Shown here one piece after another: positions 25,210 through 34,492 of a stretch of DNA of 64,000 bases. Positions within the stretch are counted from its first letter, which is position 1. Every line of letters begins with the position of its first letter. The position numbers and the translations under genes were made by a program. The DNA is taken from NCBI RefSeq assembly GCF_019396345.1, contig NZ_JAHKRM010000002.1:186001-250000 (forward strand), written 5' to 3'. This DNA is from Nonomuraea guangzhouensis. GTDB lineage: Bacteria; Actinomycetota; Actinomycetes; Streptosporangiales; Streptosporangiaceae. The notes under the pieces were generated by a model. That model made no database searches and was not told the origin of the DNA. It was given only the letters and a program-made list of their open reading frames with translations.

Positions 25210-26100
25210 TCAGCCGCGCCGGCTGGGCGGGGTTTGTTCCTGTTGAGGGCCGGCCGTGTCGAGGGTGGCGGCCCAGCTGGCCAGGAGCCGGAGTTTGTCC
25301 TCGGAGTCGCTCGCGGGCTCGGTCCCGTAGGCCACGAGGGTGAGGCCGTCGGCGGGCAGGTCCATGGATTCGTAGGTGAGGTGGAGGTCGCCGACGACGG
25401 GGTGGTGGAAGGGCTTGGCTCCGAGGTGGTGCTGGCGGACGTCGTGGCGGGCCCAGCGGGTACGGAAGTCCTCGCTCTGGGTGGACAGCTCGCCGACCAG
25501 GTCGGTGAGGTCCTTGTCGTACGGGTCGCGGCCGGCTTGGCCGTGCAGAAGGGCGACGGTGTCGTCGGCGGCACGTTCCCAGTCGCCCCAGAACAGGTGC
25601 GAGCGGGCGTCGAGGAAGATGAAGCGGGCGTGGTTGGGAGTGGCGCCGCGGGCGGCGTCGAACATGGGCGCGTACAAGGCGCGACCGAGGGCGTTGGCGG
25701 CCAGGACGTCGCCACGGCCGTTCATGACGAACGCCGGTGCGCCGGTCATGGAGTCCAGCAGCCGCTGCACCGAGGGCCGGACCTGGTCGGGGGTGGGGCG
25801 GCGTCGGCGGCGCGGGCCGGGGCCGGCGGCGCGGGCCAGGTCCTCCAGGTGAGTACGTTCGGCGTCGTTCAGCCGCAGCGCGCGGGCCAGAGCGTCCAGG
25901 ACCTGGTCGGAGACCCCCGACAGGTCGCCGCGTTCCAGGCGGGAGTAGTACTCCACGCTCACGCCGGCCAGCTGGGCGACCTCGGTGCGGCGCAGGCCGG
26001 GGACCCGGCGGGTTCCGTAGGAGGGTAGCCCGGCCTGATGCGGGCTGATCTTGGCCCGGCGAGAGGTCAGGAACTCACGGATCTCGCTGCGGTTGTCCAC
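25210..26100 (-). CDS. XRE-family regulator with MmyB-like ligand-binding domain (copy 2)
   Basis: This 296-residue protein is a paralogue of the product at 22211. It has the same N-terminal MDNRSEIREFLTSRRAKI, the HTH VPGLRRTEVAQLAGVSVEYY, then NGRGDVLAANALGRALY and VGELSTQSEDFRTRW of the MmyB domain. The start at 26100 aligns exactly with the start of copy 1. It is divergent from the alcohol dehydrogenase gene, its probable target, and a broken SDR gene follows it. Confidence 0.88.
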   Translation of the reverse strand: MDNRSEIREFLTSRRAKISPHQAGLPSYGTRRVPGLRRTEVAQLAGVSVEYYSRLERGDLSGVSDQVLDALARALRLNDAERTHLEDLARAAGPGPRRRRRPTPDQVRPSVQRLLDSMTGAPAFVMNGRGDVLAANALGRALYAPMFDAARGATPNHARFIFLDARSHLFWGDWERAADDTVALLHGQAGRDPYDKDLTDLVGELSTQSEDFRTRWARHDVRQHHLGAKPFHHPVVGDLHLTYESMDLPADGLTLVAYGTEPASDSEDKLRLLASWAATLDTAGPQQEQTPPSRRG

Positions 26101-26145
26101 TCTCCTCAGGTTATGCGGCCTTCCACCTGGGAGGGGTGCCCTGTC

Positions 26146-26153
26146 AGTACACC
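26146..26153. promoter_or_regulatory. shared octamer in the regulator/alcohol dehydrogenase gap
   Basis: AGTACACC here, preceded by GGTG at 26136-26139, matches the half-site seen upstream of the paralogous regulator at 23123-23130. The 188-nt gap must also contain two divergent promoters. Confidence 0.35.
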
Positions 26154-26288
26154 TTTCACCATTACCTTCCTAGTTGCCTGACCAGCGCTTTTCATAGGTA
26201 GTGGCCAGCATGCCGCGGTCTCCCCCCATCCAGGCCAGCGCTGCTGAGACCCACAGATTCTGGACAACAGGCTCAAGGAGTGAACGAT

Positions 26289-27311
26289 ATGCGTGGTGTA
26301 GTCATGCACGCCCCCGGCGATGTCCGGGTGGAGGAGATCGACGGACCCAAGATCACCGCCCCGACGGATGCGATCATCCGGCTGTCGGCGACCTGCGTCT
26401 GCGGCTCGGACCTGTGGCCCTACCGCGGCGTGGACGCCGTCGACCAGCCCACACCGATGGGACACGAGTACGTCGGGATCGTCGAGGAGGTCGGCAGCGA
26501 GGTCAGGAACGTCAAGCCCGGCCAGTTCGTCGTCGGCTCGTTCGTCTCCTCCGACGGCACCTGCGAGATCTGCCGCGCGGGCTATCCCTCCTCCTGCGTC
26601 CACCGCGTGTTCATGAACGAGGTCGGCACCCAGGCGGAACGCGCCCTGATCCCGAACGCCGACGGCACGCTCGTCGCCACTCCTGGCATGCCCGACGCGG
26701 ACCTGATCCCCAGCCTCCTGGCCGCCTCCGACGTCCTGGGCACCGGCTGGTTCGGGGCGGTGGCCGCGCAGGCCGGCCCCGGCAAGAGGGTCGCGGTCGT
26801 CGGCGACGGCGCGGTCGGCCTGCTGGCCGTACTGGCCGCCAAGCAGCTGGGCGCCGAGCAGATCATCGCCATGAGCCGCCACGAGTCGCGCCAGAAGCTG
26901 GCCCGGGAGTTCGGCGCCACCGACATCGTCACCGAGCGCGGCGACGAGGGCGTGGCCAAGGTCAAGGAGCTGACCGGCGGGCTGGGCGCCCACTCGGTCG
27001 TCGAGGCGGTCGGCACCCAGGAGTCGATGCAGCAGGCCATCCGCTCCACCCGCCCCGGTGGCAACGTCGGCTTCGTGGGCGTCAACCACGACGTCGCCCT
27101 CAGCGGGGAGGAACTCTTCTTCGCCCAGGTCAATCTGCTCGGCGGCCCGGCCCCGGTGCGCCAGTACCTGCCCGAGCTCATCGACCTGATCTGGGAACGG
27201 AAGATCAACCCCGGCAAGGTCTTCGACCTCACCCTGCCGCTGGAGCAGGCCGCCGAGGGCTACCGGGCCATGGACGAGCGCCGGGCCATCAAGACCCTGC
27301 TCACCCCCTGA
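26289..27311 (+). CDS. zinc-dependent medium-chain alcohol dehydrogenase
   Basis: The 340-residue protein has the catalytic-zinc residues in CVCGSD and GHEYVG, and the coenzyme motif VVGDGAVGLLAV. The structural-zinc loop reads DGTCEICRAGYPSSC, with three cysteines instead of the usual four (the first is replaced by Asp). ATG 26289 lies 8 nt behind AAGGAG. It should oxidise an alcohol or reduce an aldehyde with NAD(P). It is divergent from an MmyB-type regulator and its 3' end overlaps the MocR gene by 11 nt. Confidence 0.9.
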   Translation: MRGVVMHAPGDVRVEEIDGPKITAPTDAIIRLSATCVCGSDLWPYRGVDAVDQPTPMGHEYVGIVEEVGSEVRNVKPGQFVVGSFVSSDGTCEICRAGYPSSCVHRVFMNEVGTQAERALIPNADGTLVATPGMPDADLIPSLLAASDVLGTGWFGAVAAQAGPGKRVAVVGDGAVGLLAVLAAKQLGAEQIIAMSRHESRQKLAREFGATDIVTERGDEGVAKVKELTGGLGAHSVVEAVGTQESMQQAIRSTRPGGNVGFVGVNHDVALSGEELFFAQVNLLGGPAPVRQYLPELIDLIWERKINPGKVFDLTLPLEQAAEGYRAMDERRAIKTLLTP

Positions 27312-28770
27312 CGTTCCACATCTTGGTTCTGTCGATCGCGTCGGCCAGGCGGGAGACGCCCTCCGCCACAGCGCTGTCGGCGAGGTTGCCGTACCCCAGG
27401 ATCAGCGTCGAATCTCCGGCCCCCGCCTCCGAGGCGTAGTTGCCGACGGCGTCGACGCTGACCCCGTCGCGGGCCGCGGCGGCGACGACCTCGGTGGCCC
27501 GGACACCGTCGAGGTGGAGCAGCAGGTGAAGGCCGGCCGCCGCCCCGGAGACCCGGGCTCCCGGCAGCCGGCAGGCCAGCTCGCCGACCAGGACGTCACG
27601 GCGGGCCCGGTAGCGCCGCCGGCAGGCCCGCAGGTGACGGTCGTAGCCGCCGTCGTCCAGGAACCAGGCGAAGGCCAGCTGATCGAGTACGGACGGCGGC
27701 AGGCCCAGCGGGTTGGCCACGGCGACGTCCGATGTCCAGCGTGGCGGGGTGGCGAACCAGCCGATGCGCAGAGCCGGTGACAGCGTCTTGCTGACCGAGC
27801 CGAGCAGGGCCGTCCGCGAGGGCGCCATGCCCTGGATCGCGGCGACCGGGCGGCGGTCGTAGCGGTAGTCGGCGTCCTTGTCCTCTTCCAGGAGGATGCC
27901 GTCGACGTCATGAGCCCACCGGATGAGCTCGGCCCGCCGCGCGGGCGCCAGGACCGTACCGGTGGGGAACTGGTGTGCCGGTGCGACGATGGCGGCCCTG
28001 ATCCACGGCTGGTCGCGCAGGAGATCGACGCGGAGCCCGTCCCCGTCGACGCCGATGGGAACGGCGACCAGCCCGGCGTCCACGACCGCCTCGCGGGTCC
28101 AGGTCCAGCCGGGGTCCTCCACGGCCAGGTGGGTGTGGCCGTGTTCGCGCAGGCCGCGGGCGATCCGGGCCAGGCCGTCGGTGGTCCCCGCGCAGATCGT
28201 CAGATCCTCGGCCGCGATGGCGGCACCGCGCGAGCGCGTCAGGTATCCGGCGAGGGTCTCCCGCAGGTGCGGGTGCCCGGCGTGTTCCAGATAGCCGAGG
28301 TCGGTGAACGGGGACTGCCGCCCCGCCTCCCGTACGGCGTCCGCCCACCGTTTGCGCGGGAACGCCCGCAGATCGGGCAGGCCGGGCGTGAAGTCGAAAC
28401 GCGGATGGGCGAACGGCGGACCCAGACGGGCGGGCTGCGGGACCGGGCGAGCGGGCGGGTCACCGAAACCGGGCCGCGTCCCCGTGGCCGGGCCGGTCAC
28501 CCCGGGGCGGACTCGGGTGGCCGAGCCGGTGCGTGCTTCGAGGTAGCCCTCGGCGGCCAGTTGCGCGTACGCCTCGGTGACCACCCAGCGCGAGCAGCCC
28601 AGGTCGGCCGCCAGCGTACGGCTGGGCGGCAGCGCGCTGCCGGCGGCGATCCGGCCGCCGACGATCGCGGACCGCAGCGCCCTGCGCAGGCGGTCATGCA
28701 GGGGCCCCGCCGGCTGCGCGTCGAGATCCAGCAGCGTGTCCCATGCGGCATTGGTCTGGTTCTTCGGCAT
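27301..28770 (-). CDS. MocR-type GntR regulator with aminotransferase domain
   Basis: This 489-residue fusion has an N-terminal winged HTH (about 20-90, with PPSRTLAADLGCSRWVVTEAY). A fold-type I aminotransferase domain follows (about 120-480), in which the PLP lysine is expected in LGSVSKTLSPALRIGW. MocR proteins such as PdxR sense PLP or amino-compound adducts. An inverted repeat lies just before the start codon, and a short + strand ORF begins 70 nt beyond it. Its target is not certain. Confidence 0.88.
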   Translation of the reverse strand: MPKNQTNAAWDTLLDLDAQPAGPLHDRLRRALRSAIVGGRIAAGSALPPSRTLAADLGCSRWVVTEAYAQLAAEGYLEARTGSATRVRPGVTGPATGTRPGFGDPPARPVPQPARLGPPFAHPRFDFTPGLPDLRAFPRKRWADAVREAGRQSPFTDLGYLEHAGHPHLRETLAGYLTRSRGAAIAAEDLTICAGTTDGLARIARGLREHGHTHLAVEDPGWTWTREAVVDAGLVAVPIGVDGDGLRVDLLRDQPWIRAAIVAPAHQFPTGTVLAPARRAELIRWAHDVDGILLEEDKDADYRYDRRPVAAIQGMAPSRTALLGSVSKTLSPALRIGWFATPPRWTSDVAVANPLGLPPSVLDQLAFAWFLDDGGYDRHLRACRRRYRARRDVLVGELACRLPGARVSGAAAGLHLLLHLDGVRATEVVAAAARDGVSVDAVGNYASEAGAGDSTLILGYGNLADSAVAEGVSRLADAIDRTKMWNVRG

Positions 28771-28773
28771 CTA

Positions 28774-28792
28774 ATTGGCCAGGGTAGCCAAT
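28774..28792. promoter_or_regulatory. ATTGGC-N7-GCCAAT inverted repeat at the MocR start
   Basis: ATTGGC (28774-28779) and GCCAAT (28787-28792) form a perfect inverted repeat 3 nt from the MocR start codon, well placed for autoregulation and for control of the divergent small ORF. Confidence 0.5.
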
Positions 28793-28839
28793 CCGCTTCG
28801 ACCTACCGTGGACATCACCCGATATGGAGGAGATCAGGC

Positions 28840-29004
28840 ATGGGTACCCGCGAAGACGGTAATGGCGTTCCCCCCTGGCTGCTCGCGGCCGGCCTGTCGG
28901 GACGGCCGGGGACGCCCACGGGGATGCTGGCCGGCAGGCCTCGGCGATCGTCGGAGGGGTGGGTGAGAGCTCTGGCGAGAGCGATCACCCGAGGCCGCCA
29001 CTAG
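28840..29004 (+). CDS. short ORF, 54 residues, function unknown
   Basis: A strong ribosome binding site (GGAGGAG at 28826-28832) precedes ATG 28840. The product is basic at its C-terminus (RALARAITRGRH) and has no recognisable domain. It is divergent from the MocR gene and ends 11 nt before a strong hairpin. The leader quality supports translation, but the protein itself has no family support. Confidence 0.4.
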   Translation: MGTREDGNGVPPWLLAAGLSGRPGTPTGMLAGRPRRSSEGWVRALARAITRGRH

Positions 29005-29015
29005 TAACCCGCCCA

Positions 29016-29050
29016 GTGCGGTTCCGGCCACCCAGTGACCGGAACCGCAC
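29016..29050. terminator. bidirectional hairpin terminator between the short ORF and the RHS gene
   Basis: A perfect 12-bp stem (GTGCGGTTCCGG with CCGGAACCGCAC) and an 11-nt loop lies between the two convergent stops at 29004 and 29060. No T-run is present. Confidence 0.7.
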
Positions 29051-29059
29051 GAGGACGGC

Positions 29060-32000
29060 TCAGTAGGGCCGTTGGAGGAAGCGGCCCAGCGACGGGTCGT
29101 ACAGGCGCCCCGACACCAGGACCGTCCCGTCCAGCGTGGTCGGGTGGAACGCGCCGCCCAGCCACCCGTAGCGGCGCGGCTCGGAGGCCACGCCGAACTC
29201 GTCGTACCCGACCACGGTGGCCAGGCCGCCGTCGAGGTCCAGCTCAGTGCCCACGTCTCCGCCGACGGTGAGCAGTTGGAGGCGTACCGACCCGGTCGCG
29301 CCCGTGAGCGCGGCAAGCTCGCCACCCACACCGGCCACGTGACGGACGACCGCGCCGTTCTCGGTGACCCAGGAGGGCTGGTCTCCGTCAGAGGCGTAGT
29401 GGTGGACGGTGACCGCGCCCGTCTCGGTGGTCTCCGACCTGACCCGGCCCGCCGGATCGCGCGTCCAGGTCAGGCTCCGCCGGCCGGAGGTCTGTTTGGC
29501 CGGCCCGCCGTCGGCGAAGTAGCCGATGGTCCGCCCGCCGGGCAGCGAGGTGGTGCGGCCCGCCGGGTCGTAGCCGTAGCCGTCTCCGGTCAGTCTGCCG
29601 TCGGAGGTGTAGGCGTACGTCGTGATGCTCGCGGCCGAGTCGTCGGCCACCGGGCAGTCCTCCTCCGACGCCTGCACGGCCAGCCGGACCCGGTTGCCCG
29701 CGCCGTCGTAGCCGTAGCGGCGCAGCGTGCACAGCGGGAAGGCCATTTCCAGCACCGAGGCGAGCTGCCCCGCCTTGTCGTAGCCGGCCTGCCGCTCGGA
29801 CATGGTGTCGCTGCGCATGCGCAGCAGCTCCTGGCCGTGGACGTTCCGGCCGATCTGGTCGATCATCACCGGGCCTTCCAGCCCGTCCTTGGTGTAGATC
29901 CGGGCGTAGTTCTGCCCGCGCTCGTCGTACGCGGAGACCAGGTGCAGCCCGCCCGGCAGGTCGCCCTCGATCTGGCGGCCCTCCTCGTCGTAGCGGGCGG
30001 TGAAGGTGCCCGCGACCGAGTCGGTGACCGAGGTGGGCAGGCCGCGCGGCTCGGCCGTGTGGTCGTAGGCGTAGACCCTGGTGGACGAGGCCGAGTCCAC
30101 GACCTTGGCCGGGCGGTCGAGGTCGTCGTACTCGGTGCGGGTCTGGCCGCCGTCCGCGTCGGTGTGGGAGATGACCCGGCCCAGCCGGTCATAGGCCGTC
30201 ACGATCTTCTCCGTGCCGCGCCACCGCTCGGTGGGCCGGCCGGTGGCCGGGCTGTAGCCGAGGCCGATCTCGGCCTCCCCGCCGGTCTGGGTCGTGATGG
30301 GCCGCCCGGCCGGGTCACGCTTGATCGTGGTGACCGTGCCTGCCTCGGTCACCGTGTTCGGCAGGCCGGCGGCGGTGTAGGTGTACGTCCGCCCGCCGTC
30401 CTGGCACACCAGGCCCGCCCACTCCGGCCGACCGCCGCACGGGGCGCTGCCGGTCGCCGCGTAGAGGATGGGCGGGGCAGTGTCGGCGGTGACGGCCCGG
30501 CCGCCGGGGTCGCGGACCGTCTTGAGCTGCCGGCCGGTGGCCCAGTCGTAGGTGATGGCGGTGGTCCTGACGTCCGCGTCCGGCTTGGACTCGCGCCCGA
30601 CGATCACGGCGCCGGTCTTGACGGTGGTCGGCAGGTCGCGGGCCGCCGCGCCAGTGGGCCGGCCCTCGTCGTACGTGCTCACGGTGCGGGTCCTGGCGCC
30701 GATGCCGTACCCGGCGGGCAGGTCGTCCACGTCGGACTCCAGGTTCACGATGTGGACCGGGCTCAGCTCCTCGACCTCGCGACGGCCCGAGGCGTCATAG
30801 ACCGAGCGGGTGGACAGCAGTTCCGCCCGCTCGTCCGCGCTGTAGCCGGTGATGGCCAGCTCGGCGAGCCGGTAGTCGGTCGTGGGCCGCTGCGACAACT
30901 CCCTGTTCGCGGCGGTGAGCACGCGCGTCGCGTGGCCGAACCGGTCGTAGCCGGTGGCGGACAGGTGCCCGCCGGGGGTCAGCACGTTGACCGCCCGGCC
31001 AGATTCGTCCAGGTAGGTCACGGTTGGTCGGGTCATCGACCCCGGTGGGTGCACCGCCGTGGCCGTCACGGGAACGTCCGCCTGTCCCCAGGCCGCGATG
31101 GCCGTGGCCGTCAGATCGGCCGCGCCGCCGGCCGCCTTGCCGAGCGGCACCCCGTACACGATGGTGCTCTTGGCCTCGCCCGCGAGCTGGTCGGCGGTGC
31201 CCGGCTTGAGCGTGGGGCGGGCGACGGTCTTCAGGCGGCCGTCGGTGTCGTAGCCGAAGGTCCACGGCAGCTCTCCCGGCGGGGTGAGCGTCGAGACGCG
31301 GCCCGCGCCGTCGTAGCCGTAGACGGTCTTCAGCACCGGGGTGATCCTCGGGTCCCAGGTCTCGGCGAGGCGTCCGGCGCTGTCGTAGCCGTACTGGGTG
31401 ATCACGGCTCCTTGCAGGGACACGGTGCTGAGGCGGCCGTCGGCGCCGTAGCCGAAGTCGAGCGTGTGGCCGGATCGGGTGAGCGACTTCGGCCGGTCCT
31501 GGTCGTAGGCGTACTCGGTGGGCAGGTACCGGTCCCCTTGCTTGGCGAACGTGGTCGCCTGGCCCAGCGAGTCGGTGAGCGTGTACGTGCCGGTGAGCGT
31601 CAGGTCCTCGGCGCCGCGCTCCGGCTTCCATCCGTCCTTGGTCCTGGTGAACTGGACCGGCGTGCCGTCGGCCCTGGTCACCTGGACCGAGCTCGGCGAG
31701 GTCTCCACGAGTGAGGGGACCCCCTGTGACCAGCCGGGGGTCCTGGAGGTGGCCGTCCGGGTGAGTGTCAGGCCGAACGGGCCGCCCGCGGTGGTCTGGA
31801 GGCGGTAGTCGCCGGTCAGCAGGTTCAGCGTGCCGGGGCCGACCTCGCTGGTCGCCGCCTTGGTGGCGCGGCGGTCGACGACGATTTCGGCGGACGGCGA
31901 CTCCACCGGTGTGCCCCCCGTGCCGGTGACCAGCGCGCGCACCCGCACCGCGGCGTCGCCGAGCTGGGTTCCGGCATCCCAGACCAGGCCGGACACCTTG

Positions 32001-34369
32001 TTGGGCGCGGCCACGGGCCAGGCGGTCAGGGGCTTGCCGTCGGCGGTGACCACGTTCGCCACGGGGAGGTCGGCCCACTCGTCGGTCTCGGCCCGCCGGT
32101 ACTGGAACCTCGCCTGGGTGAACCCGATGCCGGTCACCGCGAGCGGGACCTTGCCGGTGCTCCGCAGGCCGTCCTGCGGCCCGTCGAGCGTGGCCACGGC
32201 CGTGCCCGAGCCGACGTTGAAGGCGTACACGGTGGTCGGCGAGGCGTTCCCGGCCTTGTCCAGGGTGTACACGCTGACAGTGTGGGCGCCCACGGTCGGC
32301 GGGGTCAGCTTGGCGGAGACCGCCGCGCCGGTGGTGAGCACCTTCGTGACCGCCGCGTCGTCGAGCCGGTAGGCGATCCAGCCGGTGTCGGTGTTCGCGG
32401 GCGTGAAGGTGAAGGTGCCCGGTTTGCCGGCGTCGCCGTGCAGGCCGCCGTCGGCCGGGTAGTCGGCCGAGGCGACCGAGGGCGCGGGCGGTTTGACGGT
32501 GTCCACGGAGAACGTCGCCGTCTGGTACGCCTTCGAGCTGAGCGACCCGTCGTTGGCCCACGACCGGATCGTGTAGGTCTTGCCGTTGGCGAGCTTTCCG
32601 GCGGGCACGTTCGCGCCGGAGAAGCCGTTGCTGGCCACGTACGCGCCGTAGAGGTTGTCGATGACCAGCGTCGAGCCGGCGTACACGTCGAACAGGCCGC
32701 GCACGTTTCCGCCGTCGGGATCGCGCACGTGGTTGCGTAGTTGCGGGGTGAGCGTGTTGGTCCAGCTCGTGCCGTTGTAGTCGACGTACGGGGAGAGCCA
32801 GGTGGAGACCGGGGTGCTCGGGTAGGAGTTGTACGTCACCGAGATGTACGGCAGGTGGGCCGAGGCGTTGCCCGAGTTGAAGCGCTTCCAGGCGTACTCG
32901 TCGGTCTCGCTGGCGGCCCGCAGGCCCATGCCGGACTCCTTCCACCCCTCGTTGGCCCAGTACTGCACCAGCGAGGTGACATTGGCGCTCACCCAGCCGT
33001 CGGCGCAGCCGCTGCCCCAGCCCTTGGTCTCACTGGAGGCGGCGTACTTGTCGGCCAGCGCCGGGCCGGGCCAGCGCGAGGACGTCGAGGCCCGGTTGGC
33101 CGACCACACCTCCCATGACCTGGTGTTGCACGACCACGAGTGGAAGTTCCAGAGCTTCAGCGACGCCGCGGTGATCTTCTTGCCCGCGATGCCGGGGGTC
33201 TTCCATGTGATGAACGACCGGGCGACCTGGCCGCTGCCGTTGTTGCCGATCTTGAGCTCGGTCGCGCCCGACTGGTCGGTGCCGTAGCCCTCCTGAACGA
33301 ACGTATCGAAGACCTGGCCGAGGTTGAGCGAAGGATCGACCGTGACGGGGTACTTCGTGGCCGGGTCGCCGAGGAAGGCGGGGTCGGGGGTGAGAACGAG
33401 GTCCTGACCGGACACCTTCATGGCGACGGGCGAGCGGCGCAGGTGGTCGCCCGAGCCCGGATCCACCGTGGCGTCCCACATGACGGGGGCCGGGATGGTG
33501 GCGGCCGTCCTGCCCTTGCCGTCCACCAGCTCGACGCCGCCGTCCGGAGCCTGGCGGGGCCGCACGCCGGGCGCGCTGAGCCGCAGGGTGTACGAGAGCG
33601 GGGTGGCGGGGCGGGCCTTGAGCAGCAGGAACTGCTCGGCTCCTGTCCTGGTGGCGGTGACGACCAGGTCGGCGCCCGGCATGACGTCGGGGTACGTGGC
33701 CGTCTCACCGGACAGGCGTGGCGTGGGCAGGGCGCCCTTCCACTGCAAGGTCACCTTGGTGGCGCCCTCGCCGATCGTGATCAGGTCGGTCACCCCGGTC
33801 GCCCCGGACGTCTCGGTCGCCCCGGTCCCGGACGTTCCGGTCGCCCCGGACGCCTTAGACGCCTCGGCTGCCTCGGACGTCTGCCGGGCCACGCCTGGCC
33901 GTCCGCCGCCGAGCCTGAGCGCCCGGCCGTGGCCTCGGGTCACGATCTCGCCCGACGGCGCCTCGGTGAGGGAGATGTCCACCGGCGCCCACGCGCCGTC
34001 GCGGCGGAACCTGACCGGGCCGGCGAACGAGTCGACCGTCAGCGTGCCGTCCGGGTTGGCGTAGGTGGTGGTGGTCTCGGTACGGGCGTCCGCGACCTCC
34101 ACCCGCCGCCCGCTCAACCGGGCGGACAGCCGGGCCGAGGCCTCGTCGGGCGCACTCGGCTCGGCCGCGAGCCGAGCGGGCGCACTCGGGTCGTCCCCCG
34201 GCTTCGACGCGGCGACCAGAGACGGCGATCCAGCGGCGGTGGGGGCGGCGGCCGGGGACGGCGACCCGGCGGTGGGTGATTCGGCGGCGGCGGGCGATGG
34301 GAGCGCGGCCAGCGGAAGAAGCAGCAGAGCGAGACCACCGGCGAGGGCCCGTGGCGTGATGGCAGGCAT
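29060..34369 (-). CDS. secreted RHS/YD-repeat protein with DNRLRE domain, no C-terminal toxin
   Basis: The 1769-residue protein has a Sec signal peptide (cleavage near residue 29) and a low-complexity Ser/Thr/Gly/Ala stretch (about 165-195). A DNRLRE domain (about 350-515, with VFDTFVQEGYGTDQSG) is followed by Ig-like linkers. Many YD repeats run from about residue 880 to the end (GYDSAGRLAETWD, YGYDGAGRVSTL). It ends in the RHS core motif RLYDPSLGRFLQ followed by only RPY and a stop. Most relatives continue from this motif into a polymorphic toxin. It could be a toxin-less shell, a scaffold, or a truncated gene. Confidence 0.87.
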   Translation of the reverse strand: MPAITPRALAGGLALLLLPLAALPSPAAAESPTAGSPSPAAAPTAAGSPSLVAASKPGDDPSAPARLAAEPSAPDEASARLSARLSGRRVEVADARTETTTTYANPDGTLTVDSFAGPVRFRRDGAWAPVDISLTEAPSGEIVTRGHGRALRLGGGRPGVARQTSEAAEASKASGATGTSGTGATETSGATGVTDLITIGEGATKVTLQWKGALPTPRLSGETATYPDVMPGADLVVTATRTGAEQFLLLKARPATPLSYTLRLSAPGVRPRQAPDGGVELVDGKGRTAATIPAPVMWDATVDPGSGDHLRRSPVAMKVSGQDLVLTPDPAFLGDPATKYPVTVDPSLNLGQVFDTFVQEGYGTDQSGATELKIGNNGSGQVARSFITWKTPGIAGKKITAASLKLWNFHSWSCNTRSWEVWSANRASTSSRWPGPALADKYAASSETKGWGSGCADGWVSANVTSLVQYWANEGWKESGMGLRAASETDEYAWKRFNSGNASAHLPYISVTYNSYPSTPVSTWLSPYVDYNGTSWTNTLTPQLRNHVRDPDGGNVRGLFDVYAGSTLVIDNLYGAYVASNGFSGANVPAGKLANGKTYTIRSWANDGSLSSKAYQTATFSVDTVKPPAPSVASADYPADGGLHGDAGKPGTFTFTPANTDTGWIAYRLDDAAVTKVLTTGAAVSAKLTPPTVGAHTVSVYTLDKAGNASPTTVYAFNVGSGTAVATLDGPQDGLRSTGKVPLAVTGIGFTQARFQYRRAETDEWADLPVANVVTADGKPLTAWPVAAPNKVSGLVWDAGTQLGDAAVRVRALVTGTGGTPVESPSAEIVVDRRATKAATSEVGPGTLNLLTGDYRLQTTAGGPFGLTLTRTATSRTPGWSQGVPSLVETSPSSVQVTRADGTPVQFTRTKDGWKPERGAEDLTLTGTYTLTDSLGQATTFAKQGDRYLPTEYAYDQDRPKSLTRSGHTLDFGYGADGRLSTVSLQGAVITQYGYDSAGRLAETWDPRITPVLKTVYGYDGAGRVSTLTPPGELPWTFGYDTDGRLKTVARPTLKPGTADQLAGEAKSTIVYGVPLGKAAGGAADLTATAIAAWGQADVPVTATAVHPPGSMTRPTVTYLDESGRAVNVLTPGGHLSATGYDRFGHATRVLTAANRELSQRPTTDYRLAELAITGYSADERAELLSTRSVYDASGRREVEELSPVHIVNLESDVDDLPAGYGIGARTRTVSTYDEGRPTGAAARDLPTTVKTGAVIVGRESKPDADVRTTAITYDWATGRQLKTVRDPGGRAVTADTAPPILYAATGSAPCGGRPEWAGLVCQDGGRTYTYTAAGLPNTVTEAGTVTTIKRDPAGRPITTQTGGEAEIGLGYSPATGRPTERWRGTEKIVTAYDRLGRVISHTDADGGQTRTEYDDLDRPAKVVDSASSTRVYAYDHTAEPRGLPTSVTDSVAGTFTARYDEEGRQIEGDLPGGLHLVSAYDERGQNYARIYTKDGLEGPVMIDQIGRNVHGQELLRMRSDTMSERQAGYDKAGQLASVLEMAFPLCTLRRYGYDGAGNRVRLAVQASEEDCPVADDSAASITTYAYTSDGRLTGDGYGYDPAGRTTSLPGGRTIGYFADGGPAKQTSGRRSLTWTRDPAGRVRSETTETGAVTVHHYASDGDQPSWVTENGAVVRHVAGVGGELAALTGATGSVRLQLLTVGGDVGTELDLDGGLATVVGYDEFGVASEPRRYGWLGGAFHPTTLDGTVLVSGRLYDPSLGRFLQRPY

Positions 34370-34384
34370 GGGTGCTCCGGGAGA

Positions 34385-34450
34385 TGTGCGCGTAGGGCAA
34401 CGTGAAAGGCGTGCGCGTGGGCGACGCGGAAGCTGTGCGCGTAGGGCGAC
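34385..34450. repeat. three short direct repeats between the secreted protein and RHS genes
   Basis: TGTGCGCGTAGGGCAAC (34385), a diverged copy GTGCGCGTGGGCGAC (about 34411) and TGTGCGCGTAGGGCGAC (34434) recur with a period near 25 nt in the gap upstream of the RHS start. Confidence 0.55.
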
Positions 34451-34476
34451 GCCCCCGCCGGACCGGCGGGGGCGTC
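34448..34476 (-). terminator. long GC-rich hairpin after the secreted Cys-rich gene
   Basis: GACGCCCCCGCCGG and CCGGCGGGGGCGTC pair over 14 bp around a single base, so the real loop is a few bases. It lies 17 nt past the stop at 34493 and 79 nt before the RHS start, and could end or attenuate transcription into the RHS gene. Confidence 0.6.
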
Positions 34477-34492
34477 GGAATGGTGCGGGGGT

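Noticed and set aside
29072..32945. Long open frames opposite and within the RHS gene
   Set aside because: All are alternate frames of the repeat-rich RHS coding sequence.
33780..33870. Apparent short tandem repeat
   Set aside because: It is the coding sequence of the Ser/Thr/Gly/Ala low-complexity linker in the RHS protein, not a CRISPR or integration site.
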